64,000 nucleotides of DNA from Actomonas aquatica (GCF_019679435.2 NZ_CP139781.1:5018001-5082000); one strand, 5' to 3'. Positions 24,401 to 32,278 are shown, numbered from the stretch's first letter. The notes: generated by a model not told the origin, from the letters alone. A program made the numbers and translations.

Positions 24401-25574
24401 CCAGCCAGTGCGCGACCTCGTTGGCGGATTGGTTGCCCAGCAATTTGCGTGAGTGCTCGGCATTTATCTGGAGGAGGATGTCGCGCTGCCATACGCGCAC
24501 CACGCCCTGCAGGTAACCGGCGATGCTACCGTAGATCACGAGGGTGACAAAAAAGACGATGAGGTCGGTCACGAGCATCGGTTCCGCCAGGCTCTGGGCG
24601 AGGAGTTCACGGGGGGCGAGCAAACCGACCAAGGCGATGACGCGGTTGTCCTCAAAGCGGCGCACCGGAGCGATCGCGAGATGCCAGCCCCCGCCGTCCT
24701 CCAGGTCCCGAAAGCGGGCCACGCTGGGCTGGCTGCTGCTGGCGAAGCGCGCGTAGTGAGCGGCGGAGGCCATGATGGGCACGGGGCGTTTGTCGGGGGA
24801 AATGACCCGGGCAATGAAGCCGGAGGACGGATTGTTGGCGGGGAGGATGAAGGCGCCGGTGATGGAATTGGACGTGGAGCACATCGACTCCAGGGCCTGG
24901 CGGAGACGTGCCGAGCGATCGGGCAGCAGGTCGGCGGAATCGATGAGGCGGGCGTCGAGGAGTTCGGCCAGGGCTTCGACGCGCGAGACCAGATCGTTGT
25001 CGCGATTGCGTAGTCCCTGATTCTCCACTCGCGTGAGGGCGATCCAACTGAGGGCCAGCGTGCCAAGCACGGCCACACCCATACTCCAGTGCAGGAAGTG
25101 GCCGCGGCGGCGCATGACGGGCAGCCCGCTGAACACCAGCCAAACCAGACTGAAGATGGCCAGCGCGAGACCCAGTGATCGGTCGGTGGGGGTGGCGCCC
25201 GACCCCAGCACGGGCGGCATTACGAAGGCGAAAACGTAGTGGGCGAGGTGGCACACGCGGGTGCGCCAGGGCCAGGTTTCGTTGACGGGTCGGTGTTTGT
25301 GGTGGAGGAAAAACGCGCCTCCAAGCAGAAGGGTGGCGACGAACCACAGGCCGGGTTGGAGCCATCCCAAAAACAGTTGGATCCAAGCGAAGTAGTGGAG
25401 TCCCCACTGCAGGCCCGAGGCGACCACGGTCGCCAGCATGTAGAGACCGAGTGGAATGAAGCGTCGCTCCGGCAATCCACGGGGGATGAGTCCCAGATAC
25501 CAGCCACCAAGCCCCAACGCCGCGATGGTGTGGGCCAGTGCAAGGAAACGGGAGAGCAGGACGGGATCGGGCAT
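21486..25574 (-). CDS. Hybrid sensor histidine kinase with PAS, receiver and Hpt domains
   Basis: This 1362-residue membrane kinase has about seven N-terminal helices (residues ~1-200), a periplasmic-type sensor, a further helix near 325-345, a GAF-like segment, a PAS domain (~520-650, IIETSPDGFWDADF), HisKA with NHELRTPLNSVIGF (~680), HATPase with GNALKFTQTG, DTGPGIP and GGTGLGLAIS, a degenerate receiver-like stretch, a true receiver with VAEDHPVNREVV and LALIDIQMPVVDG (~1080-1210), and a C-terminal Hpt with RRHLHKLKGSTGSLALMG (~1300). This is the BarA/ArcB-type phosphorelay layout. ATG at 25574 is preferred over a TTG at 25637. The input signal is unknown. Confidence 0.9.
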   Translation of the reverse strand: MPDPVLLSRFLALAHTIAALGLGGWYLGLIPRGLPERRFIPLGLYMLATVVASGLQWGLHYFAWIQLFLGWLQPGLWFVATLLLGGAFFLHHKHRPVNETWPWRTRVCHLAHYVFAFVMPPVLGSGATPTDRSLGLALAIFSLVWLVFSGLPVMRRRGHFLHWSMGVAVLGTLALSWIALTRVENQGLRNRDNDLVSRVEALAELLDARLIDSADLLPDRSARLRQALESMCSTSNSITGAFILPANNPSSGFIARVISPDKRPVPIMASAAHYARFASSSQPSVARFRDLEDGGGWHLAIAPVRRFEDNRVIALVGLLAPRELLAQSLAEPMLVTDLIVFFVTLVIYGSIAGYLQGVVRVWQRDILLQINAEHSRKLLGNQSANEVAHWLVREVQRRLNLVHASFWVYSPRRGELGFRPVAAHPSFTSGHTGHWHSLQELPPAWHGALSRRQSIEGDLRELGQPLPGMAPDSFATPWCFVENVELTDRLYGSLVLVFSDRNLVARTEVRSALHAICNAFSSYLVRQERSEHLAAAEERLRTIIETSPDGFWDADFTRGRFYRSNRWWQMLGHEPPSDPSDPLAHESLIEPEDLAKLKAHTVEALDPGRKFRRHSYRARHHDGSWRWIESNTVELRAVHGPAERALGFDRDVTERHDYEQRLREAAESSARANRAKSEFLATMNHELRTPLNSVIGFATILDRSPLNETQREWVNSMRTSAEQLLGLISDVLDFSRIEAGRLELEVAPFELRRATEQALEPFSRLATEKEIALHHEFRDEGHPSWVLGDTLRLRQILTNLVGNALKFTQTGHVRLRVSPLDHDRWRFDIDDTGPGIPPDRIDTLFRRFNQLDASSTRAHGGTGLGLAISRELAIAMNGDITATSTLDEGSTFRVIVHLPPAPGETRRYTDVPVSLNLSLPVFQPDEADLSALNNCLTRTGCTFIACETPADLHSFIQQHHQPGRPLPVIFPRAFRPAALAAAQSLATPADDRPLPPLVRIAIQVAVPDSPSSSPFEAELSAPLRRRDVIQLLDGQSLQRASRIAAATSSSASPAPTPPPDTPIDSTHTAAPDSKPSAPPPVSALRVLVAEDHPVNREVVRTMLEQLGLNAHFAENGQVAIELLTNSPYDLALIDIQMPVVDGFGVAHWVRHQWSPDWSPPRLVAVTANATRGDRERCIQAGMDEYVAKPITFATLSKLVSLRTAPSAPTPQTIAPPSPSQSSMPTASSPSDSPTSSPGDHLVDWEAFDSILTFTSAADNPEVLRRIISTYHNDLHAVLDEVAAMPPEDQTSTRRHLHKLKGSTGSLALMGVVSTIKQLHDPKDAPPAAERERLIALIREESQLALEAVFKRYPWLQNGPDEA

Positions 25575-25732
25575 GCCGATGAGCGAGGGTAAGACCGGTT
25601 TATCTTCGAAAGGAGATTTTGTGCATGTCGATGGCAAATAACTGGTTGGAGATGGGGAACACTACGTAGGGACGGGGCGATGAGCCATGGTTGGGAGTGG
25701 ACAGATGGGTGGGGTTGCGGCGAGCTGGCAGC

Positions 25733-25987
25733 ATGGACTGCCGACCCGGCTGCGCGGCCTGCTGTATCGCGCCTTCGATCTCCACGCCGATCCCGGGCAT
25801 GCCGTTGGGCAAACCGGCGGGAGTGCCTTGCGTGCAGTTGGACGAGGCGGGGCGGTGCAAACTCTTCGGTCTACCCGAGCGGCCGGCGGTGTGCGTGAGC
25901 CTGCGGCCCAACCCCGAAATGTGCGGGGCGAGCCGAGAGGAGGCGTTGGAGTTCCTGCATCGGCTTGAATCCGAGACAAAACCCTGA
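25733..25987 (+). CDS. YkgJ-family cysteine-cluster protein
   Basis: This 84-residue protein begins [17 protein letters not shown], the hallmark of YkgJ-like proteins, in which CxxCxxCC-type cysteines coordinate a metal ion, proposed as Fe-S or zinc. Further cysteines occur in [25 protein letters not shown] and MCG, eight or so in all. The start at this ATG matches relatives, which begin with nearly the same residues. It stops 6 bp before the ettA start on the same strand, so the two are likely co-transcribed. Exact function is unknown. Confidence 0.88.
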   Translation: MDCRPGCAACCIAPSISTPIPGMPLGKPAGVPCVQLDEAGRCKLFGLPERPAVCVSLRPNPEMCGASREEALEFLHRLESETKP

Positions 25988-25993
25988 ATCGCT

Positions 25994-27691
25994 GTGGGTA
26001 TGGCCAAGGCCGACGAACCCAAAGTGATTTTTTCCATGATCCGCGTCTCGAAGAAGATCGAGCGCAAGGAGATCCTCCGCGACATCTCGCTGTCGTTCTA
26101 CTACGGCGCGAAGATCGGCGTGCTCGGCCTCAACGGCGCGGGCAAGTCGTCCCTCATGCGCATCCTCGCCGGGCGCGACCGCGAGATCGATGGACGCGTG
26201 CATTTCGACGAAGGTTACTCCGTCGGGCTCCTCGAGCAGGAGCCGCAACTCACGCCGGGCGCCACGGTGCGCGCCTGTGTGGAGGAGGGCGTCAAGACGC
26301 TCACGGATCTGGTGGATGCCTATGACGCGACGTGGGACGAAATCAACGAGGCCGAAGACGATGCGGCGCGGGATCTGATCATGGAGCGCCAGGGCGAGTT
26401 GCAGGAACGGATCGATGCGCTCGATGCCTGGGATGTGGCGCCGCAGGTGGAGATGGCGATGGACGCGCTGCGCTGTCCGGCGGGTGAGACGATCGTAGAT
26501 ACGCTGTCGGGTGGTGAGCGCCGGCGCGTCGCGTTGGCGCGGCTGTTGTTGCAGAAACCGGATGTGCTGTTGCTCGACGAGCCGACGAATCACCTCGATG
26601 CGGAGAGTGTGCACTGGTTGGAGCAGCACCTAGCGCGCTACGCCGGCACGGTCATCGCGGTGACGCACGATCGCTACTTCCTCGACAACGTGGCGGGCTG
26701 GATTCTCGAGCTCGATCGCGGTCACGGCATCCCGTGGCAGGGCAATTACTCCGGTTGGTTGGAGCAGAAACAACGTCGCCTGGAGATCGAGCAGCGCACG
26801 GAGGATCGCCGCCAGAAGGCGATGAAGCGCGAGCTGGAATGGATCCGCCAATCGGCCCGGGCGCGGCAGGCGAAAGGCCAGGCGCGTATCAATGCTTACG
26901 AAGCCATGTTGAAGGAAGACGTGGCGGAGAAAGAACGGGAATTTGAAATCGTGATCCCGCCGGGGCCGCGGCTCGGCGATCTCGTGGTGGAAGCCTCGGG
27001 CGTGCGCAAAGCCTACGGTGACAAACTGCTCTTCGACGGTCTTGAGTTCAGCCTGCCGCCGGGTGGCATCGTGGGCGTGGTCGGACCGAACGGTGCGGGT
27101 AAAACAACGCTGTTTCGTATGATCACCGGTGACGAAACGCCCGACGCCGGCGTGCTGCGGGTGGGACCGACGGTGAAGATCGCGCACGTCGACCAGTCGC
27201 GCGACAGCCTGCCGGATGAACAGACGATTTATGAAGCGATCAGCGGCGGGGAAGAAACGCTTTCGCTGGGCGGCAACCGCGAGGTGAACGCGCGGGCGTA
27301 TTGCGCGCAGTTTGGGTTCACCGGGGCCGACCAGCAGAAGAAGGTCGGTGTGCTGTCCGGTGGTGAGCGCAACCGCGTGCATCTGGCGCGCCTGCTGAAG
27401 AGTGGGGCGAATCTGATCCTACTGGACGAGCCGACCAACGACCTCGACGTGAACTCGATCCGCGCGCTGGAGGAAGGTCTGGAGACCTTTGCCGGTTGCG
27501 CCGTGGTGGTGTCGCACGATCGCTGGTTCCTGGATCGCACGGCGACGCACATCCTGGCCTTTGAAGGCGACTCGGAGGTGGTGTGGTATCGCGGCAACTA
27601 CAGCGCCTACCTCGAAGACTATCGCCGCCGCAAAGGTCACGACGCCGACCGCCCGCATCGCATCAAGTATCGCAAGCTGGGCCGCGGGTAA
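25994..27691 (+). CDS. ettA: Energy-dependent translational throttle protein EttA
   Basis: This 565-residue ABC-F protein has two ATPase domains. The first has Walker A GLNGAGKSS (~42-50) and signature LSGGERRRVALARLL. The second has Walker A GPNGAGKTT (~360) and signature LSGGERNRVHLARLL. Between them are the charged linker (KQRRLEIEQRTEDRRQKAMKRELEWIRQ) and the arm insertion of the EttA subfamily. EttA binds the ribosomal E site and gates entry into elongation according to ATP level. E. coli EttA is 555 residues. GTG at 25994 is the long start; ATG two codons later is also possible. Confidence 0.96.
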   Translation: MGMAKADEPKVIFSMIRVSKKIERKEILRDISLSFYYGAKIGVLGLNGAGKSSLMRILAGRDREIDGRVHFDEGYSVGLLEQEPQLTPGATVRACVEEGVKTLTDLVDAYDATWDEINEAEDDAARDLIMERQGELQERIDALDAWDVAPQVEMAMDALRCPAGETIVDTLSGGERRRVALARLLLQKPDVLLLDEPTNHLDAESVHWLEQHLARYAGTVIAVTHDRYFLDNVAGWILELDRGHGIPWQGNYSGWLEQKQRRLEIEQRTEDRRQKAMKRELEWIRQSARARQAKGQARINAYEAMLKEDVAEKEREFEIVIPPGPRLGDLVVEASGVRKAYGDKLLFDGLEFSLPPGGIVGVVGPNGAGKTTLFRMITGDETPDAGVLRVGPTVKIAHVDQSRDSLPDEQTIYEAISGGEETLSLGGNREVNARAYCAQFGFTGADQQKKVGVLSGGERNRVHLARLLKSGANLILLDEPTNDLDVNSIRALEEGLETFAGCAVVVSHDRWFLDRTATHILAFEGDSEVVWYRGNYSAYLEDYRRRKGHDADRPHRIKYRKLGRG

Positions 27692-27704
27692 GCGGCGCGT
27701 GGTT

Positions 27705-27772
27705 CCGAGGCTGGAAGCCTCGGCCACACTTGGCTGCGGTATGGGCAGCATGGCCACGGCATCCTGCCGTGG
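27705..27772. repeat. REP-like pair: CCGAGG palindrome plus CACGGC palindrome
   Basis: The CCGAGG palindrome is at 27705-27727 and CCACGGC-ATCCT-GCCGTGG at 27754-27772. They are separated by 26 bp and lie between ettA and the next membrane protein. The same two modules are paired at 3448-3501. Confidence 0.82.
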
Positions 27773-27841
27773 TGCGTCGCGATGGGGCGATAGACTCGTG
27801 GATTGTCTTGGGCCGGGAAACCGGTTTGGGTCCGCCGCCAT

Positions 27842-28696
27842 ATGGCTGAGACTACCCCGGGCGAAGTGGTGGAGCGTGAGGCAGCGTCGGGTGCCTGGCC
27901 GGCTCCGTGCCCGCCCCGGCCGCCGTTGCCGTCGCATTTTAAAGCCAGTTTTTACTGGCCGCAGGTGCTCAAGGATCATCCGGCGCTCGGTCTCTCGATG
28001 GCGTATGCGGTGCTGACTCTGGCCGGAGCGGCGTATGCCGCGTTTTACTTCTACATTCTGAAGGTCAATTTCCTGCAGCTCACGGATGCGGCGGATTTTC
28101 TGGTGATGGTGTTCCAGCATCCCTTTGTGCCACTGCTGCTGTTGCTGCCGTTTCCGCTCTTCAACCTCTACATGGGGGTGAGCTATCGAATCATTTGGTG
28201 GCTGCGGTGGCGGTTCCGCTGGGCTGCCCAAAAGCTCCGCGATCCGTCGGGTCCACCGAAGTATCGAGAGCGAACCCAACGTCTGCTGGGGTATTTGTTT
28301 TTCGCGCTCTATGCGATGGTGGGGCTGGAGTTTTACGCGATCGGCAGTGCGATCAGAGTGCGGCACGGCGAGGGCAAACGCATCGTTTTGGAGGTCCGAC
28401 CGTCGGCGCGGGCGGAGTCGATGACCGCGGAGTCTTACGAGGTGCTCCTGCTCGGCACGACGACTCGGTTCACGATCGTTTATGATCCGGAGGAAGGCCG
28501 GGCGTGGTCACTGCCGCACGATTCCATCGCTCGCATTTTGCATCCCGCGCGGAAGAAAAAGGACGACGAGGACGAAAATGAAGGGGCGACCGAGGACCCC
28601 GACGCGACGGTGGACCCGGCCGCGACGGACGAAGCTCAGGAAGTGGTGGAGCCAGTTGAAATGACACCGGAGTCCGGCGAGAGTCCGGGCGCATGA
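27842..28696 (+). CDS. Membrane protein of unknown function
   Basis: This 284-residue protein has a proline-rich N-terminus, then three likely transmembrane helices (about 45-70, 80-105 and 140-160), including FVPLLLLLPFPLFNLYMGV and a RLLGYLFFALYAMVGLEFYAIG stretch. A soluble C-terminal domain follows, and the last ~50 residues are very acidic (KKDDEDENEGATEDPDAT). I do not recognise a family. The start at ATG 27842 is preferred; the frame is open 13 codons upstream. The stop overlaps the msrA start by four bases (ATGA), so translation is coupled. Confidence 0.65.
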   Translation: MAETTPGEVVEREAASGAWPAPCPPRPPLPSHFKASFYWPQVLKDHPALGLSMAYAVLTLAGAAYAAFYFYILKVNFLQLTDAADFLVMVFQHPFVPLLLLLPFPLFNLYMGVSYRIIWWLRWRFRWAAQKLRDPSGPPKYRERTQRLLGYLFFALYAMVGLEFYAIGSAIRVRHGEGKRIVLEVRPSARAESMTAESYEVLLLGTTTRFTIVYDPEEGRAWSLPHDSIARILHPARKKKDDEDENEGATEDPDATVDPAATDEAQEVVEPVEMTPESGESPGA

Positions 28697-29226
28697 CACA
28701 GGTTACCAAAGCGGAATCCCTTATTCTTGGCGGCGGCTGTTTCTGGTGCGTCGAGGCGGCGTATCAGATGCTGCCCGGCGTGTTGGCGGTGGAGAGCGGT
28801 TACTCTGGCGGGCACGACCCGGCCCCGACTTACGAGGCCGTGTGCACCGGTGAGACCGGCCACGCCGAGGTGGCGCGCATCACTTACGATCCGAGCAAGG
28901 TTTCGCTCGGCGAGGTGCTGGCGTTGTTCTGGCGTATTCATGACCCCACGACGCTGAATCGACAGGGCGATGACGTCGGCACGCAGTATCGCTCCGTTAT
29001 CTTCTACGCTGGTGAGACGCAGCGGGTGGCGGCAGAGGCCTCCCGCGAGGCGGCCAAGGCGAGTTGGGGAGATCGTATCGTGACGCAGATTGAACCGCTC
29101 ACGCAGTTTTTCCCCGCTGAGGGGTATCACCAAAACTATTACGCGCGGAACCCGGAACAGGGTTACTGTCGCGCGGTGATTCGGCCCAAACTGGACAAGG
29201 TGAAACGGGCGCTGGAGGCAGAGTGA
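28693..29226 (+). CDS. msrA: Peptide-methionine (S)-S-oxide reductase
   Basis: This 177-residue protein carries the MsrA active-site motif GGGCFWCVEAAY near residues 13-24, with nucleophilic Cys. VESGYSGGHDPAPTYEAVCTGETGHAEV follows, then FWRIHDPTTLNRQGDDVGTQYRSVIFY, all typical. The enzyme reduces methionine S-sulfoxide in proteins and protects against oxidative damage. Its start overlaps the stop of the upstream membrane-protein gene. No MsrB domain is fused. An AT-rich gap of 106 bp follows. Confidence 0.97.
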   Translation: MTQVTKAESLILGGGCFWCVEAAYQMLPGVLAVESGYSGGHDPAPTYEAVCTGETGHAEVARITYDPSKVSLGEVLALFWRIHDPTTLNRQGDDVGTQYRSVIFYAGETQRVAAEASREAAKASWGDRIVTQIEPLTQFFPAEGYHQNYYARNPEQGYCRAVIRPKLDKVKRALEAE

Positions 29227-29332
29227 GGTCGGAACCGGTTAAACCGGTAAAAATGGTTAAGTTGTTTATTAAAAATATTTAACGTAACCAGTAGGCATTG
29301 ACCGCGCCGCAAAGGGTTTTCACCGTGCGGGC

Positions 29333-29902
29333 GTGTCGATTCGTCGCAATCAGCTCTGGGCCTGCCTGCTGATCTTCGCGTCCGCCAGCTTCGGAGTGGC
29401 CGGTCGCGGGCAGCTGGATTTACCGCCGCCGCTGGACGTCGATCATCTCGTATCCGCGCAGGAACTACTGGAGGACGCCCGCCAGTTGCTGCCTTCGGGC
29501 GGCTTTGTGGGTCCGTTGCTGGATGAGCAATATGCCGTGATCGATCACGGCTGGCTGAAGAACACCTTCTTGCCTTTCTACCGCGAAGAGGCGGCGAAGC
29601 TGCGGGCGGTCGCGTCGCGCGAAGGTGAGGCGTCCGACTGTGACAACTACGGCATGTTCCTGCGGCAGATGGTGGGGCTCGCGGGCATCATGGGTCGCAC
29701 CGAGGAGCCGGCGGTGGCGCAGGTGGTGGTGGTGCAGAATCGACCGTTCTCGGGCGTGCGCCGCACCCGGGAGAATCATTCGGTGGGCCTCTTTTTGACC
29801 GATCGCGGGTGGTATGTGATCGAGCCGCAAAACGGCGACAAACTCATCCCTTTCCGGCGCTACGCGAACCGCAAGACGGTGCGCTACATGTCCTTTCACT
29901 GA
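29333..29902 (+). CDS. Secreted protein with possible papain-like Cys/His pair
   Basis: This 189-residue protein begins at a GTG with a signal-peptide-like N-terminus (RRNQLWACLLIFASASFGVAG). I do not recognise a family. The pattern of SDCDNYGMFLRQ near residue 103, then RENHSVGLFL near 148 and WYVIEPQNG near 161, resembles the Cys, His and Asp/Glu/Asn order of papain/transglutaminase-like folds, in which DCDN, a later H and a DPQ-type strand form the active site. The five-repeat protein follows 81 bp downstream on the same strand. Catalysis is inference only. Confidence 0.55.
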   Translation: MSIRRNQLWACLLIFASASFGVAGRGQLDLPPPLDVDHLVSAQELLEDARQLLPSGGFVGPLLDEQYAVIDHGWLKNTFLPFYREEAAKLRAVASREGEASDCDNYGMFLRQMVGLAGIMGRTEEPAVAQVVVVQNRPFSGVRRTRENHSVGLFLTDRGWYVIEPQNGDKLIPFRRYANRKTVRYMSFH

Positions 29903-29983
29903 AGCGCCTCCCCCGCGGGCGGGGCGCACCGGCTGAACCACAACCCAACAACACCACACCACGACAACGAACGAACACACATC

Positions 29984-30412
29984 ATGAAAAAAACCATCAC
30001 CGCCACTCTGGTTGCCGCCGCCTGTCTCGCCGCTCCGTTTGCCTCAGCTCAGGAGGTGAAGGAGGAAGTCGAGCTGGAGCAGTTTATGGTGACCGGCTCG
30101 CTGGCTGACGACGAAACGACCGGCGAGGAAGTTGAGCTCGAGAAGTTTATGGTCACGGGCGCCCTGGCCGACGAAGCCAACGCCGAGGACGAAGTGGAAC
30201 TCGAGAAATTCCTTGTGACCGGCTCGTTGGCCGACGAGGCCAATCCGGAAGACGAGGTCGAATTGGAGCAGTTTATGGTCACCGGTTCGCTGGCCGATGA
30301 AGGAGCGGATGGCGAAGAGGTGGAACTGGAGAAGTTTCTCGTGACCGGTTCGCTCGCCGATGACGTCGCCGCCGCGCCGACCCGTCGCGTCTCCCGTTCG
30401 GTGCATCGCTAA
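29984..30412 (+). CDS. Secreted protein of five TonB-box-like 21-residue repeats
   Basis: This 142-residue protein has a clear Sec signal peptide (MKKTITATLVAAACLAAPFASA, cleavage after ~22). Five tandem 21-residue repeats fill residues 27-131, and a basic end follows. Each repeat has the pattern [DE]-EVELE-[KQ]-F-[ML]-VTG-[SA]-LAD, so the unit is highly conserved with small changes. VTGS-type peptides with an upstream acidic-hydrophobic stretch are seen at the N-terminus of TonB-dependent receptors (the TonB box region). No barrel follows here. A good Rho-independent terminator lies downstream. Function is unknown. Confidence 0.8.
   Translation: MKKTITATLVAAACLAAPFASAQEVKEEVELEQFMVTGSLADDETTGEEVELEKFMVTGALADEANAEDEVELEKFLVTGSLADEANPEDEVELEQFMVTGSLADEGADGEEVELEKFLVTGSLADDVAAAPTRRVSRSVHR
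30062..30376 (+). repeat. 63-bp tandem coding repeat (5 units)
   Basis: Five in-frame 63-bp units encode the TonB-box-like repeats. Units differ at scattered positions but have no insertions or deletions, so length is strictly kept. Confidence 0.85.
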
Positions 30413-30437
30413 GATCCACCTTCAGGCTATTTGCCCG

Positions 30438-30475
30438 GGCCGGTTCCGATGAGGGACCGGCCTGTTTCGTTTTTA
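30438..30475 (+). terminator. Rho-independent terminator
   Basis: A GGCCGGTTCC/GGGACCGGCC stem with a short loop is followed by TGTTTCGTTTTT. It ends the five-repeat gene and lies just before the convergent hydrolase gene. Confidence 0.88.
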
Positions 30476-30477
30476 AA

Positions 30478-31011
30478 TCACGCGGGGAGCGTCGCGCTGG
30501 TGGTGAGTTGGGCTCGGCCGAGCATGCGCTTGAGGATGAGCAGGGCGCTGCTGTGGAGCGGCTCACCCGCGGTCGAGGCGACGAGGTCGGTGAGCACGAC
30601 CGGGCGGATGTTGAGCGCCAGGAGGTCGCCGGCGGTGCGCAGGACGCAGAGATCGGTGTCGACGCCGACGATATGCGCGGTGGTCACGCCGAGCGATTGC
30701 AGCTGTGCGCCGACGGCCGGGGTGACGAGGCCGAAGCCGGTTTTCTCCACCAGCGTAGTGCGCGCGGCGGCACGCTGGCCGAGATCGATGGCGAGTGCCG
30801 AGGCAGGGTCAGTGGCGGCGGCCGGCAGGTAACCTTTCCAGCGGGCGATGGGGCTGGCGGGGTCGGGCAGCAGGCGGCTGGCGAAGACCCAATCAAAGCG
30901 GGGCAGGAGCGCCTGAATCGCGGCGGGCAGATGCCGCGTGTGTTCGTTGATGAACTGGGTCTGCACGTCGACGACGAGGAGGCAGGAAGGCGCGGTGGAA
31001 GCGGGCATCAA
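30478..31011 (-). CDS. Isochorismatase-like cysteine hydrolase
   Basis: This 177-residue protein has the isochorismatase/nicotinamidase fold. The catalytic triad residues appear in order: Asp in LLVVDVQTQF (~14), Lys in LVEKTGFG (~89) and Cys in VGVDTDLCVLRTAGDLL (~123). Family enzymes hydrolyse amide or vinyl-ether bonds, such as nicotinamide. Substrate cannot be read from this sequence. It converges with the five-repeat gene and is divergent from the GT2 gene. No obvious operon partner. Confidence 0.85.
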   Translation of the reverse strand: MMPASTAPSCLLVVDVQTQFINEHTRHLPAAIQALLPRFDWVFASRLLPDPASPIARWKGYLPAAATDPASALAIDLGQRAAARTTLVEKTGFGLVTPAVGAQLQSLGVTTAHIVGVDTDLCVLRTAGDLLALNIRPVVLTDLVASTAGEPLHSSALLILKRMLGRAQLTTSATLPA

Positions 31012-31070
31012 TAAAGGAGGCGGGTTGAGGCTTGGACGGGTTGAGGGACAGCCGCTACGACTCGGAGTTC

Positions 31071-32087
31071 GTGCATCCTCAGGTTTCCATAGTCATGCCG
31101 GTGCGAAACGCAGCGTCCACCTTGGAGGGGGCCATGGCCTCGGTGGTCGGGCAAACGTTTTCGGATTGGGAGGCCGTGGTGGTGGACGATGGATCGAGTG
31201 ATGCCACGCCCGAGCTACTGCAGGCGTGGGCGAAGCGGGAGCGCCGGGTGCGGCTGCTGCGGCCGGATCCACGACCGGGGTTGGTGGGCGCGCTCAATGT
31301 GGGGCTGGCGGCGGCGCGGGCGCCGCTCATCGCGCGCATGGATGCCGATGATGTGATGCACCCGGAGCGTTTGGCGCGACAGGTGGCACGGTTGGCGGCG
31401 GAACCGGCGCTGGGCCTGGTGTCGTGTGGCGTGGCGTTTGGCGGCGATCGGGCGGCGCAAGCGGGTTATGCGGCGCACGTGGATTGGCTCAACACGGTGG
31501 TGACGCCGGAGCAGATCCGGCGGGAGCGTTTTGTTGAGGCGCCCCTCGCCCACCCGAGTGTGATGTTTCGCCGCGAGCTGGTGTCACAACATGGTGGATA
31601 CCGGGAGGGGCCGTGGCCTGAGGACTATGAGTTGTGGCTGCGATGGCTGGATGCGGGGGTGCCCATGGCCAAGGTCCCGGAGGTGCTGCTCACGTGGCGG
31701 GATTCCCCGGAGCGGGCTTCGCGGGTGGACGCCCGTTATGATGTGAAGGCGTTTTTTGCGGTGAAAGCGCAGTATATTGCCGCGGAGTTGGCGCGGAGTG
31801 GCGCGGGCCGGGCGGTCTGGATCGCGGGGGCGGGCCGTCCGACGCGGCGGCGGGCGGTGTTGCTGGAGGAGCACAGCGTGGAGATCGCGGGTTACGTGGA
31901 TATCGATCCCCGGAAAATTGGCGGGCGCGTTGCGGGGTGCCCGGTGGTCGGCCCGGCGGAGCTGCCCTCGGCCGATGAGGCGGTGGTGCTCAGCTACGTC
32001 GCCAACCGTGGCGCGCGGGCCAAAGTGCGGGCAATGCTGACGGCGCAGCGGCGTGAGGAGGGGCGGGATTTCTGGCTCTGCGCTTGA
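31071..32087 (+). CDS. GT2 glycosyltransferase with C-terminal nucleotide-binding-like domain
   Basis: This 338-residue protein has a GT-A glycosyltransferase domain (residues ~1-240): VSIVMPVRNAASTLEGAM at the start, VVVDDGSSDAT, and the DxD-type ARMDADDVMHPERL near 97. GYREGPWPEDYELWLRWLDAG near 188 is the conserved acceptor-side ED motif. The last ~90 residues (VWIAGAGRPTRRRAVLLEE, then AGYVDIDPRKIGGRVAGCPVVG) look like a Rossmann-type PglD-like N-terminal segment. GTG at 31071 has a GGAG ahead of it; a TTG at 31032 is the longer option. A surface-glycan role is likely, but the substrate is unknown. Confidence 0.85.
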   Translation: MHPQVSIVMPVRNAASTLEGAMASVVGQTFSDWEAVVVDDGSSDATPELLQAWAKRERRVRLLRPDPRPGLVGALNVGLAAARAPLIARMDADDVMHPERLARQVARLAAEPALGLVSCGVAFGGDRAAQAGYAAHVDWLNTVVTPEQIRRERFVEAPLAHPSVMFRRELVSQHGGYREGPWPEDYELWLRWLDAGVPMAKVPEVLLTWRDSPERASRVDARYDVKAFFAVKAQYIAAELARSGAGRAVWIAGAGRPTRRRAVLLEEHSVEIAGYVDIDPRKIGGRVAGCPVVGPAELPSADEAVVLSYVANRGARAKVRAMLTAQRREEGRDFWLCA

Positions 32088-32262
32088 GGGAATTCGCGAG
32101 GGAATAGTGCCCAGTGTAAGGCCCTTGTTTGGGGGTGTTTACCCATTTAAGGGGCGTAATGAACCCCTCGATTTGGGCATCAAGGGATCCGGGTGACGAG
32201 ACGATCAACAAGTCCGTTGTGCTTTCGTGTTAGCGAGCCCTTGACGCCCGGAATTCCCCGGA

Positions 32263-32278
32263 GGGCAGGCGCCTTGCC
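32263..32278 (+). promoter_or_regulatory. Possible sigma-54 -24/-12 promoter ahead of the MCP gene
   Basis: GGGCAGGCGCCTTGCC matches the consensus TGGCACG-N4-TTGCW at the GG and GC positions with exact spacing, and differs at two others. It lies 35 bp before the MCP start. The site is also part of a palindrome, so it may be chance. Confidence 0.3.

Noticed and set aside
21915..24452. Plus-strand 845-residue open frame over the hybrid kinase
   Set aside because: Antisense artefact of high G+C; the minus strand carries clear kinase, receiver and Hpt motifs.
29240..29300. AT-rich stretch as a small RNA or riboswitch
   Set aside because: No conserved fold recognised; it more likely holds a promoter for the secreted-protein gene.
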